NCBI RefSeq assembly: GCF_004152865.1
Contig: NZ_SEOO01000014.1
Location: 42,119-106,118 of the forward strand
Direction of reading: 5' to 3'
Length of the DNA: 64,000 nt
From: Sphingobium cupriresistens
GTDB taxonomy: Bacteria; Pseudomonadota; Alphaproteobacteria; Sphingomonadales; Sphingomonadaceae
Position 1 is the first letter of the stretch, and every line of letters begins with the position of its first letter. Shown here piece by piece: positions 55,223 through 63,850 of the stretch. The position numbers and the translations under genes are program-made. The notes beneath the pieces were generated by a model. That model saw only the letters and a list, made by a program, of their open reading frames with translations, did not search any database and had not been told where the DNA came from.

Positions 55223-56859
55223 TCCAACGGCCAGAGCAGGCGGGCGCGTCCGTCCGGGGTCGGAAAATGGCCACCGTCGAAAGGAACCTCGCCCCAGCGC
55301 CAAGGAGTCAACTCGTCATAGGCAGGATTGGAAATGGCCGCGTGGCGCTTGAGGTTGAGCAGCCAACGGCCGTCATTGCGATAGGCGGTCAGCCGCGCAT
55401 GTTCGCGATAAATGTCGGCCGATCGCTCATAATGAAAAGCATCGCCCCACCCCATCGCCTGCGCCACCTTGGTCAATATCCACCAGTCGGGCCGCGCATC
55501 GCCAGGTAAAGGGAACAGGCGGCGCTGACGGCTGATCAGCCGATCGCTCCCGGTCGCAGTCCCGTCTTTTTCCATCCAGACCGCAGCCGGCAAGATGATG
55601 TCGAAATCCTCCACCCCATCCGGCCTGTCTACACTGCATATCGCCAGTGGAACGGCGGCGCGCGCCTCTCGCAGCCAGGACGTTGCTTGCGCATCCCCGC
55701 CGATGCTCCACAAGGCCTTGACCCGCCCGTCCCGCATGGCGTCCAGCAGCGCTGCCCCGTCCATCCCCGGTTCGTTCGCCATCGCACGCGCCCCCCAAAA
55801 GCGAGCGACATCGGCGCCATTATCACCTGTGAAGGGACGATGCGCCGCGAGACTTGCCGCCATGCAACTGACTTCCCTCCCGCCCATGCCGTTAGGACCG
55901 CCAGCCAGTGCGAATGGCGTCGATCCGGGGCGCCCGATCCGACCCGTGGCAAGATGCAGGTTTAGCGCGGCGGCCACCGCAGCAGCGCCGATATCATCCC
56001 CAAACAGCGTCACAAGTTGGTTGCTTGCAGCCATATCCTCAAAAAATGCGCGGATGGTAGCAGCCGCCAGGCCACAGGCGCGCGCAACCGACCAGATGTC
56101 CTGCCCCCGCGCCATATCGTTCCACAGGTCGGCGGGCAGCATAAGATGCTGGTCACTGAAATGCGGGTCGATCGCACCGGCATCCCGGCAATGGAGCAAG
56201 ACGCCCGTCAAAAGCTGGCCCAGGCTTCCTGGATTGACCTGAAGGCGATGATCGGCTTCGAAACTTTCCGGACCATCTGCTTCGGTCAGCAGGATCAGAC
56301 GCAGGCCCTTCTCCTCGCGCGCCGCCAGCGCCCGCTCCAGCAACACCGGATGATCCAGAGCCGTTTGCGTGCCCAACAGCAGAAGGGTATCGGCGCGGCC
56401 AATGTCTTCGATGGCGGCGGGCATCACATCTTCGCCAAAAGCCGTGCGTTGCACCTGTGCAAGGCCAGCAGCGTTCAGCCAAGGCGTGTGGATATGCGAT
56501 GATCCCAAGAAGCCCTTCATCATCTTGTTGGCGACGTAATAATCCTCGGTCAGCAAGCTGCCCGATACATGAAGTGCGACGCTGCCAGGTCCATGCCGGT
56601 CAAGGACGGCGCCCAGACGCCGGGCGGCAAGCGCAATCGCACGATCCCAGCCGACCCGGCGCCCTTCGACCATGGGGTGGAGCAGGCGGCCATCAAGCGC
56701 AGCGGAACTGCCCAAAGCCTGTCCACGCACGCATAGCCTGCCGCCATTGGCGGGGTGCATGCGGTCGCCCTCGATCAGCACGTCCCGATCATTGCCAGTG
56801 ATGGCGCGAACGCCACAGCCCAAGGCGCACTGACCGCATAGGCTCCTTATGATCGCCAT
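55198..56859 (-). CDS. NasA-like molybdopterin oxidoreductase, degenerate and C-terminally short
   Basis: A 553-residue protein related to the catalytic subunit of assimilatory nitrate reductase. The N-terminal [4Fe-4S] motif is intact (C8, C11, C15, C43 in CGQCALGC and HPANGGRLCVRG), and SGSLLTEDYYVANKMMKGFLGS is NasA-like. Two essential parts are missing. At about residues 124-134, where NasA has the Mo-ligand RLC(M)S, this protein reads HTPWLNAAGLA with no Cys. It also stops at DGRARLLWPLDQNWAAIA, before the C-terminal dinucleotide-binding domain (NasA has over 800 residues). The frame is otherwise clean, so it may have a new role, or may be a recently dead gene. It lies next to modA, divergently transcribed. 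Confidence 0.8.
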   Translation of the reverse strand: MAIIRSLCGQCALGCGVRAITGNDRDVLIEGDRMHPANGGRLCVRGQALGSSAALDGRLLHPMVEGRRVGWDRAIALAARRLGAVLDRHGPGSVALHVSGSLLTEDYYVANKMMKGFLGSSHIHTPWLNAAGLAQVQRTAFGEDVMPAAIEDIGRADTLLLLGTQTALDHPVLLERALAAREEKGLRLILLTEADGPESFEADHRLQVNPGSLGQLLTGVLLHCRDAGAIDPHFSDQHLMLPADLWNDMARGQDIWSVARACGLAAATIRAFFEDMAASNQLVTLFGDDIGAAAVAAALNLHLATGRIGRPGSTPFALAGGPNGMGGREVSCMAASLAAHRPFTGDNGADVARFWGARAMANEPGMDGAALLDAMRDGRVKALWSIGGDAQATSWLREARAAVPLAICSVDRPDGVEDFDIILPAAVWMEKDGTATGSDRLISRQRRLFPLPGDARPDWWILTKVAQAMGWGDAFHYERSADIYREHARLTAYRNDGRWLLNLKRHAAISNPAYDELTPWRWGEVPFDGGHFPTPDGRARLLWPLDQNWAAIA

Positions 56860-57005
56860 GTCAGGAAGACGTTACCGGAAAGCGGCAGGGAAAGGCGAAA
56901 CGCGCCATCATGGTTTCCGCCTAGCCGATCGCCTCGCCGAACAAAAGCATCTACGCGACCAGTCGATCGGTTGCGTCCGTCATCTGCTGGATGCAGACAG
57001 GAGCC

Positions 57006-57776
57006 ATGACATTTCTGCTCCTGCGCCTTGCCGCCATCTTGTCCTTGCTGACCCCGCCCCTGGCCCACGCCGCTGCCGGCGACCGAGGGCCGCTGGTCCT
57101 GGCCGCCGCCAGCATGCAGGAGGCGATGACCGCCGCCGCAGAAAGTTGGGCTGCGCGCGGCCACGCCAAACCGATTCTCTCCTTCGCCGGATCATCCACC
57201 CTCGCCCGCCAGATCAAGGCAGGTGCGCCGGCCGACCTGTTCCTGTCCGCCGATGAGGAGTGGATGACCGACGTGGAGCGCGCCGGCTTTGTGGTGCGAG
57301 ATACGCGCGCCAACTTGGCGGGCAATCGACTGGTGCTCATCGCTCCGGCCGATCGCCCCATCAGGTTGCGGATCGCCAAAGGCATGCCGATCGCGCCTAT
57401 CCTGGGTCGCGAGCGTCTCGCCATGGCCAACCCGGACAGCGTACCGGCCGGGAAATACGGCAAAGCTGCGCTCGTCACGCTGGGCGTCTGGCCGTCGGTC
57501 GCGGGAAAATTGGCGCGGGGCGACAATGTTCGCGCCGCACTGGCGCTAGTGGAGCGCGACGAAACACCGCTGGGCATCGTCTATGCCACCGATGCGCGCG
57601 CCTCTGCGGCGGTTCGCATTGTCGGCGTCTTTCCCTCCGGCAGTCATCCGCCGATCCGCTACCCAGTCGCTCGGCTCAAGAGCAGCCGCCACCGCGACGC
57701 CGAAGCCTTCCGACGCTTCCTGCTGTCAGGAACCGGAAGGGCGATCCTCGCCCGCTACGGCTTCTCCGCCCCCTGA
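57006..57776 (+). CDS. modA: Molybdate ABC transporter, substrate-binding protein
   Basis: A 256-residue periplasmic binding protein with a signal peptide (residues 1-22, ending LAHA). ModA features include LVLAAASMQEAM, FAGSSTLARQIKAGAPADLFLSADEEWM, LVLIAP and GIVYATDARA. AGGAGCC precedes the ATG at 57006. Molybdate is delivered to ModB, whose gene lies 0.9 kb downstream beyond a reverse-strand gene. Confidence 0.94.
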   Translation: MTFLLLRLAAILSLLTPPLAHAAAGDRGPLVLAAASMQEAMTAAAESWAARGHAKPILSFAGSSTLARQIKAGAPADLFLSADEEWMTDVERAGFVVRDTRANLAGNRLVLIAPADRPIRLRIAKGMPIAPILGRERLAMANPDSVPAGKYGKAALVTLGVWPSVAGKLARGDNVRAALALVERDETPLGIVYATDARASAAVRIVGVFPSGSHPPIRYPVARLKSSRHRDAEAFRRFLLSGTGRAILARYGFSAP

Positions 57777-57780
57777 CGCC

Positions 57781-58527
57781 CTATTTCTGACAAGCAACGA
57801 TCGCCGCGATCACCGCCAGCGTCTCCTGCGGATCGCGCACTCGCACCGTGTCCAGCCCCAGTTGCTTGGCCGGATAATCATTGCCGCCCGGAAAGATGGC
57901 GTCGCCGATGAACATCATCGCATCCAGCGCAATGCCGCTCGCATCGCGCAATTTCTTCAGGCCATAGGCCTTGTCCACGCCCTCGCGCGTGATGTCGATC
58001 GACGTGGCGCCACCCATGTTGATCGAGAGGCCCGGCAGGCGCTGGCGCAGGTCCGCCTGGATGATCCGGCGCTTGGCGAAATCGGGATCCCAACCCTCCT
58101 TGGCGTGGATCGGCGCCTGCTGGCCCAGCGCGGAAAAGGTGATCTGACTCCCCCGATCCTCAATCCGTTCGCCCCATGTCTGTTCTGGCACGAAGCCGGT
58201 TGCCTCCAGCGATGCGTCGAAGGCGGTCAGGATCGACGCTTTCTGCGCCGCATCGAACAGTTCGGCATAAACCGGCGACCAGCCTTCATCACCGTAAGTG
58301 TATAGCTTCGTACCGGTTGTGGGCATCAACCACAGCCGCGACCGGTCGGCCCGCTCAGGCAAGCGGCTTGCAACCTGCTTTTCGAATTGCGGCCAGTCGC
58401 CGCCGGAAATCACCGCCACATGCGCAACGCCAAGCAGGTCCGCCAGCGCATCGCCCATTGACTCGCCCAATGGCTGCTTACTTTCTGCAAGGGTGCCATC
58501 CAGATCGAATGCGACGAGTTCCTTCAT
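57781..58527 (-). CDS. HAD-IIB family hydrolase
   Basis: A 248-residue HAD phosphatase. Motif I is FDLDGTLAESK, motif II VISGGDW, and motif III/IV FIGDAIFPGGNDYPAKQLG near the C-terminus. The cap and overall plan suit the phosphomannomutase/trehalose- or sucrose-phosphatase subgroup. The start at 58527 has GGAGC upstream. It lies on the opposite strand between modA and modB, four bases from the modA stop, and has no evident link to molybdate. Confidence 0.9.
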   Translation of the reverse strand: MKELVAFDLDGTLAESKQPLGESMGDALADLLGVAHVAVISGGDWPQFEKQVASRLPERADRSRLWLMPTTGTKLYTYGDEGWSPVYAELFDAAQKASILTAFDASLEATGFVPEQTWGERIEDRGSQITFSALGQQAPIHAKEGWDPDFAKRRIIQADLRQRLPGLSINMGGATSIDITREGVDKAYGLKKLRDASGIALDAMMFIGDAIFPGGNDYPAKQLGLDTVRVRDPQETLAVIAAIVACQK

Positions 58528-58595
58528 TCCATAAGCTCCGATGTTGGGGTTAGAGAGATGCGGCCGTGATTCTGGACCTGCCATAGCGGCACCCC

Positions 58596-58610
58596 TAGAT
58601 TCTTAATCTA
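58596..58610. promoter_or_regulatory. Palindrome upstream of modB
   Basis: TAGATT-CTT-AATCTA is a perfect 6-bp inverted repeat in the AT-rich 175-base gap between the HAD gene start and modB start. It may be an operator of either promoter. It does not clearly match the E. coli ModE site. Confidence 0.3.
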
Positions 58611-58702
58611 CAATCTGTTTGCGGTGTATTTGTCAAATGGCTTCATTATGGATCGCATAAGGTTCACACGTAATTCGACTATAAAGGTGGTTTGACGGAA
58701 TC

Positions 58703-59407
58703 ATGACATGGGGCTTTTCCGCCGATGAATGGGTCATCGTTGGCCTGTCGCTAAAGATCGGTCTTGTCGCTATGCTGGCGATGTTGGCGCCTGCCTTCGC
58801 GCTGGCGTGGTTGCTCGCGCGCGGGCGCTTTCCTGGTAAACTGCTGCTCGACACGCTGGTCCATTTGCCGCTGGTGGTGCCGCCTGTGGTTACGGGCTGG
58901 CTGCTGCTGCTGCTGTTTGGGACGCGGGGGCCGATCGGCGGCTGGCTGGCAAACTGGTTTGACATTACATTGTTGTTTCGCTGGACCGGCGCTGCGCTGG
59001 CCGCCGCGATTATGGCGCTGCCACTTATGGTGCGGGCGATGCGCCTCTCGATCACCGCAATAGACAGGCGACTGGAGCAGGCAGCAGAAACATTGGGCGC
59101 ATCGCGACTGCGCATCTTCTACACAATATCATTGCCCCTCGCTCTGCCCGGTATATTTGCGGGTGCAATGTTGGGGTTCGCGCGATCAATCGGAGAGTTT
59201 GGTGCCACTATCACTTTCGCTTCCGACATTCCTGGTGAAACGCGGACGCTGCCAATCGCGATCTATTCGGCGTTGAATAGCGCTAATGGCGAAGCGACTG
59301 TCATGCGATTGGCACTCTTATCGATCGCCTTATCCTTCGCCGCGCTGATCCTGTCTGAATATCTTGCGCGACGAATCCTGGTGTCGGATCATGACCATGG
59401 CGTTTGA
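58703..59407 (+). CDS. modB: Molybdate ABC transporter, permease
   Basis: A 234-residue permease with about five helices. The EAA-type loop is QAAETLGASRLRIFYTISLPLALPGIFAGAMLGFARSIGEFGAT, a ModB/CysT hallmark that contacts ModC; it is given here as QAAETLGASRLRIFYTISLP and GFARSIGEFGAT. It forms the membrane channel. It overlaps modC by 17 bases. Confidence 0.95.
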   Translation: MTWGFSADEWVIVGLSLKIGLVAMLAMLAPAFALAWLLARGRFPGKLLLDTLVHLPLVVPPVVTGWLLLLLFGTRGPIGGWLANWFDITLLFRWTGAALAAAIMALPLMVRAMRLSITAIDRRLEQAAETLGASRLRIFYTISLPLALPGIFAGAMLGFARSIGEFGATITFASDIPGETRTLPIAIYSALNSANGEATVMRLALLSIALSFAALILSEYLARRILVSDHDHGV

Positions 59408-60026
59408 CGTCGATGTTCGCCTGCGGCGCGGCGAGAAGGTCATTGCATGCGCATTTCGCTCGGACAGTGGAATTGTTGCCCTGTTTGGCCCGTCCGGTGC
59501 AGGCAAAACATCCGTACTCGACATGCTTGCGGGCCTCGTACGCCCGGAGACGGGACATGTCGCCATCGCCGGCCGAACCCTGTTCGACGCCTCAGTCGGG
59601 ATCGATCTGGCACCCGCAGTCCGTCACTGCGGTTATGTTTTCCAGCGACCACGGCTTTTCCCTCATATGCGGGTCCGCGCCAATCTGCGCTACGGTCGCC
59701 CAAGGGGAGACCCCGAAGGGGGACCCCACGGCCTGTCGCAACATGCGTTGATCGACCTGCTAGGAATTGGCGGATTGTTGGACCGCTGGCCTTGGTCGCT
59801 GTCAGGCGGGGAGGCACAACGAGTGGCTATCGGCAGGGCGCTGCTATCAAACCCCCATTATCTGCTGCTGGATGAACCCATATCCTCGCTCGACCACACT
59901 CGACGCCAGGACATATTGGACATGATTGCGCGGCTCCATGCGTTCACCGCAATCCCTGTCGTCTATGTCAGTCACGACCAGCGCGAACTGGATTATTTAG
60001 GCGGCACGGTGATCACCTTAAGCTGA
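59391..60026 (+). CDS. modC: Molybdate ABC transporter, ATPase lacking the TOBE domain
   Basis: A 211-residue ATPase. Walker A is GPSGAGKT (33-40), the signature LSGGE (137-141), Walker B LLLDEP (158-163), and the H-loop VYVSHDQRELDYLGG. It ends there, whereas the usual ModC has about 350 residues with a C-terminal TOBE/Mop regulatory domain. The nucleotide-binding domain looks complete, so transport could work but without TOBE-type feedback. The start is the ATG at 59391, within modB. The stop meets the convergent FkbM gene. Confidence 0.93.
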   Translation: MTMAFDVDVRLRRGEKVIACAFRSDSGIVALFGPSGAGKTSVLDMLAGLVRPETGHVAIAGRTLFDASVGIDLAPAVRHCGYVFQRPRLFPHMRVRANLRYGRPRGDPEGGPHGLSQHALIDLLGIGGLLDRWPWSLSGGEAQRVAIGRALLSNPHYLLLDEPISSLDHTRRQDILDMIARLHAFTAIPVVYVSHDQRELDYLGGTVITLS

Positions 60027-60030
60027 TACA

Positions 60031-60882
60031 TCAGCGACGCAGCAGTAACAGCCATTCCTGGTCCGGGGCACGGGCCAGCAAGCCCTCCCGATCCAGTGAC
60101 ACCACGCCATGCAAAGGGTCAATATAGGAGAGTTCAAATCCCGCGGCGAGGATCGAATCCAAGAATTGGCCAGGATTAGCATAGCGAAAGCTGCACCATT
60201 CCAGCACGATGATGCGCAGAACATTGCCTGCGATTTGTGCCGCCATGCCTTCCCATATACGCTCCTCGCTGCCCTCAGCATCTATCTTGACTACCGCCAC
60301 CTGATGTGCGCGAGGATGCTCGTCGAAACGGCGCGTGACATGCGGGATGGCTACGCTGAAGTCGCTATTCTCTTCATCGCCAACAAAGGCGCCACCGGCC
60401 AACTCAGGATTATAAAGGAGCGTTACAGGCAGACCGCTGACTGCCCCCAATGGATTTTGCTCGATCGAAGCCCATTTCTCCATGCCATTGGAACATAGGC
60501 TGCGTTGCAGCAAGGCCGCAGCATGGGGATTAGGCTCGAAGGCCAGCACATGCCCTTTCGGCCCGACGAGATCGGCCATAATGAGCGTGAAATAGCCAAA
60601 ATTGGCGCCGATATCGGCCACCACCATGCCAGGTTTCACTATCCGCATAATTTCTTCGGTAAGCCATATCTCCCAATAGCCGTCCATCATCAAATGTACC
60701 GCAAGCGAATAATCGCCAGGATCGACGTACATCTTGTAACGTCCCAGCACCTGAGTCACGGCCATGTCGCTGCGGATGACCACAGTGCGGCACCGGGCGC
60801 GTATCTCCTCCTGATTACGCGACCGATCGCGCCGCTCAAAATCGGCCAAAGGAATACGGCGACCGGGATGATCGGGAACCAA
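60031..60882 (-). CDS. FkbM family SAM-dependent methyltransferase
   Basis: About 283 residues. The SAM-binding motif is VVADIGANFGYFTLIMADLVG, printed as ADIGANFGYFTL, followed by LAFEPNPHAAALLQRSL and VVKIDAEGSEERIWEG. The family methylates sugars or lipids, here probably within a polysaccharide locus. The start is uncertain. No in-frame ATG with a ribosome site exists. TTG at 60882 gives the listed frame. A CTG at 60906 has AAGGAG six bases upstream and would add the sensible sequence LFKHLRRR. The gene follows manA. Confidence 0.85.
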   Translation of the reverse strand: MVPDHPGRRIPLADFERRDRSRNQEEIRARCRTVVIRSDMAVTQVLGRYKMYVDPGDYSLAVHLMMDGYWEIWLTEEIMRIVKPGMVVADIGANFGYFTLIMADLVGPKGHVLAFEPNPHAAALLQRSLCSNGMEKWASIEQNPLGAVSGLPVTLLYNPELAGGAFVGDEENSDFSVAIPHVTRRFDEHPRAHQVAVVKIDAEGSEERIWEGMAAQIAGNVLRIIVLEWCSFRYANPGQFLDSILAAGFELSYIDPLHGVVSLDREGLLARAPDQEWLLLLRR

Positions 60883-60957
60883 CCTCCGCCGCAGATGCTT
60901 GAACAGAACCTTCTCCTTCTCGTTATGACTTATGTTCGCGGGCCACGGGCCCGATGG

Positions 60958-61773
60958 TCACACAGTTGCAATCAGGACTGAGGCATCGTCGTCCGCGGTA
61001 ACCGCCACATCACCTTCAACCAGCCAACATTCATGCGCGCGCCAAGCCCGGCCGTCGATCGTTCCAGATCCTGACAACGGAATGAACCAACCCTGTTCGA
61101 CTGACAGCGATTGCGTATGGCCCGCCATCCAGCAGCACATATCGAGTGCGAATGGCGCTGCACCCCGGTCGAGTAACGCACTGTCCAGATTGGTAGGAAT
61201 GACCCGCTCTGGCATCGGATAGGGCCGTGCGTCGGACACCGCAACACCAGCGTCCAGATGCAATTCACGGGGACGCCCATAATCGAACAGACGATAGGTT
61301 ACGTCATTGTTCATTTGCACTTCGACCAGCGTCACGCCCGCACCAATCGCATGAACGGTGCCGGCGGGGATATAAAAGAAGCTGCCTGGCTGGACCGGTT
61401 TCCAGTCCATCAGTTCTTCCAGCGTTCCGTCCAGCGCCGAAGCGCGCAACACATCATCGTCCAGCGGACGAGTGGTGCCGATACCCAATGTCGCACCCGG
61501 TTGCGCATCGAGAATATACCAACATTCCGATTTTCCGCCAGGCAAGCCGACCCCTCGTGCCTGCTCATCCGTGGGATGGACCTGTATCGACAGTTTCTCG
61601 CTAGTGAAGATATATTTGACAAGCAGCGGCGGATGCCGACCATCGGGGCCATCGAACCAGATTTCGCCGACCTGTTCCTGCGATGGATTCGGGAAAGCGC
61701 CGATTTCGGTTCGTCCCCAGGGCTTTACAACCCGTTTTGTTTCGAGACATACCGCACTCACAGCTTTCTCCAT
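60958..61773 (-). CDS. manA: Mannose-6-phosphate isomerase, class I
   Basis: A 271-residue type I phosphomannose isomerase (cupin, zinc enzyme) that interconverts mannose-6-P and fructose-6-P, supplying mannose precursors for glycans. Metal/substrate motifs: SIQVHPTDEQA, the FFYIPAGTVHAIGAG segment and WYILDAQPGA. The ATG at 61773 is only two bases from GGAGG; a GTG four codons later (61761) has GGAG at better spacing and may be the true start. It lies between two glycan genes on the same strand. Confidence 0.93.
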   Translation of the reverse strand: MEKAVSAVCLETKRVVKPWGRTEIGAFPNPSQEQVGEIWFDGPDGRHPPLLVKYIFTSEKLSIQVHPTDEQARGVGLPGGKSECWYILDAQPGATLGIGTTRPLDDDVLRASALDGTLEELMDWKPVQPGSFFYIPAGTVHAIGAGVTLVEVQMNNDVTYRLFDYGRPRELHLDAGVAVSDARPYPMPERVIPTNLDSALLDRGAAPFALDMCCWMAGHTQSLSVEQGWFIPLSGSGTIDGRAWRAHECWLVEGDVAVTADDDASVLIATV

Positions 61774-61804
61774 CCTCCTGCACCCCGTCCTATGACGTGC
61801 CTCA

Positions 61805-63850
61805 TCAACGCGCTATCGGTTCACGATTGAACGCCAGTTGCTTCAAGCCGCCAATGGCTATCGCTTCGATGAAATTCGCTCGCGCAATCAGATCATCGGC
61901 ATGGCAGAAATAGAAACCACCTACTCCAACAGCAATAGTTCGCGGATCAGCGCCATCTGTCAATGCATTGAGATCGATCGGGTTCACCGATTTGAACCGG
62001 ATGTGGAAACCTTCTGTTGGTGCAATGTCTGGAATGTCGATTGCCACCCATCGAAACTCGCTGGGGTCGAGCGTGCCTTCTACAAAAACGCCGACAGTCG
62101 GCGCGGAAATCTCATATTTGGTCGGCTCGCCTCCCGGCGCGTGGAGTTGAACAAAACCCCGGACCGGCCCTTTCTGATCGACAAAACGCAGCGCGAGATC
62201 GCCACCACCGGTCTTGGTCCAGCAACCCCAATCCTCTAGCCACCACCAGCCGGCACCGCTGCGAAAGATTTCGGCCGTACCGGACCCCTTCCAGATACGC
62301 TGCTCCCGACTGCGTCCGATAGGATAGTGCGCACCGAACTGAATCGGCTGGAACCTTTCGACCACCTCGCCAGCTTCGTTTGTGGGGGTTGGCGTCCGCG
62401 CGACGAATGCCTCAATCTCGTGCCCGATTTGGTTAGCAATATCCTGCCATTTGCGCGGACGGAAACCCGCCTTTATCTTGTCTTCCAATCCTGCGCGATA
62501 GGCATCGTCAAAGATCAATGCTTCGGCCTTCTCAATCAAATCCGCAAGGGAACCCGATTCAAAATAGACGCCAAACTCCCCCCCCGCTTCTGGCAGCGAA
62601 GAATTATCGGCCAGCAGCGGCACCTTACCATAACATAGTGATTCAGTCGCGGGCAGTCCCCAGCCTTCATAATGGCTAGGGTACAGAGTGAAGCGACAGC
62701 TATTATATAGCAGCCCCAATTCTTCGTCGGACAAACCCGAAAGCATTACGACACATGAACGAAGCAGCGGCGACTGCTGTATCTGTGCATAGATCGCATC
62801 GTTGAGCCATCCTGGCTTGCCGACGCAGACTAGCTTAGGAACGCGACGCACACCATATTTCTCTATCAACGCCAACCAGGCATCGAAAGCGGCCGCATGA
62901 TTTTTACGCACTTCGATCGTCGAAACCATTAAGGCGAAATCATTCGGCGCCAATTGCCAATCGCGCAGCTTGCGAACGGACGGTAATTCTTGATTGGCAT
63001 CCCTGAACTGCGCGTCCAGCGGTATGACAGCCACATCGTCGTCATTAACCTCGTATCCCAACGTCTTGGCGACCTTGAGCAGGTCGCCTTTGGTGGCGCG
63101 AGAATTCACGAGGAAGAAATCTGCATGCAGAAATACGCCGGACACCCACTCGATAAACTCTTGGGTTAGCTCTTTCACGCAATATTGGGGAGTCACGATC
63201 GGAATAAGATCATGAACAAAAGGAATATAACGAACCCCGTAGAGGCGCTTTGCTTCTCTAACGAAAAGAAAATAGTCTCTGAGCCACCAAGAGGTGCCCA
63301 AATTAACCAGAAATGCACCGATCTTGAACTTGAGCGGAGACGCAAGACTGATGTCGATCTTCAACTCTGTATAAGCATCGAGCCACAACGGATCGGTGCG
63401 ATCGCCACTCTCCAGCGCAAGACTGCAAAGCGTCAAAAATCCTTCGGTCGACACCTGCGACCAACTGCTATCCTGGTCGGAAAAGCAACAGACCTTGACA
63501 CTGCCCGCAGGACGATTGCGGATCGAGTCCGTAATAGTAGCGATCTGAACACGTTGAATGCCCGTCGGCAAACGATTATGCGCAAAATATTCAATTAGAT
63601 CGGACGCATCGAAGACAATCTCGTCACCGTCCCATTCAGCAAGCTGTCCTGATGTTTCCAACTTGCCATTCAAACGCTTCCGCGCCTCGCGCAGCGCTTC
63701 GACTTGCTCGCTACCCAATTCCAAATCGTCGACACGCTCCAGCAAAGCGTCAAGAGTGACGACATCGTTGGGCCGGTCCATGGACAATTTTTGCGTAGGC
63801 AATGACCTTCGCGTACCTTGCAACATGCCAGCCAAAGCTTGCCTGTCCAT
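61805..63850 (-). CDS. Large GT4-type glycosyltransferase with extra N- and C-terminal domains
   Basis: About 681 residues. The N-terminal part (about 1-80) is a helical coil, then IVFDASDLIEYFAHNRLPTG, a motif of surface-polysaccharide transferases. The GT-B core follows, with FVHDLIPIVTPQYCV, MVSTIEVRKNH and SHYEGWGLPATESLCYGKVP (E-x7-E). From about residue 520 a further 160-residue beta-rich region (GWWWLEDWGCWTKTGGGDLA) is not part of GT4 and may bind carbohydrate or lipid. The start at 63850 has GGAG upstream; the frame stays open to near the window edge. It begins the polysaccharide cluster that continues beyond the window. Confidence 0.85.
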   Translation of the reverse strand: MDRQALAGMLQGTRRSLPTQKLSMDRPNDVVTLDALLERVDDLELGSEQVEALREARKRLNGKLETSGQLAEWDGDEIVFDASDLIEYFAHNRLPTGIQRVQIATITDSIRNRPAGSVKVCCFSDQDSSWSQVSTEGFLTLCSLALESGDRTDPLWLDAYTELKIDISLASPLKFKIGAFLVNLGTSWWLRDYFLFVREAKRLYGVRYIPFVHDLIPIVTPQYCVKELTQEFIEWVSGVFLHADFFLVNSRATKGDLLKVAKTLGYEVNDDDVAVIPLDAQFRDANQELPSVRKLRDWQLAPNDFALMVSTIEVRKNHAAAFDAWLALIEKYGVRRVPKLVCVGKPGWLNDAIYAQIQQSPLLRSCVVMLSGLSDEELGLLYNSCRFTLYPSHYEGWGLPATESLCYGKVPLLADNSSLPEAGGEFGVYFESGSLADLIEKAEALIFDDAYRAGLEDKIKAGFRPRKWQDIANQIGHEIEAFVARTPTPTNEAGEVVERFQPIQFGAHYPIGRSREQRIWKGSGTAEIFRSGAGWWWLEDWGCWTKTGGGDLALRFVDQKGPVRGFVQLHAPGGEPTKYEISAPTVGVFVEGTLDPSEFRWVAIDIPDIAPTEGFHIRFKSVNPIDLNALTDGADPRTIAVGVGGFYFCHADDLIARANFIEAIAIGGLKQLAFNREPIAR

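Noticed and set aside
60022..60035. GCTGAT-AC-ATCAGC palindrome at the modC/FkbM junction
   Set aside because: It is formed by the two convergent stop codons and short flanks; no T-run, so I do not call a terminator.
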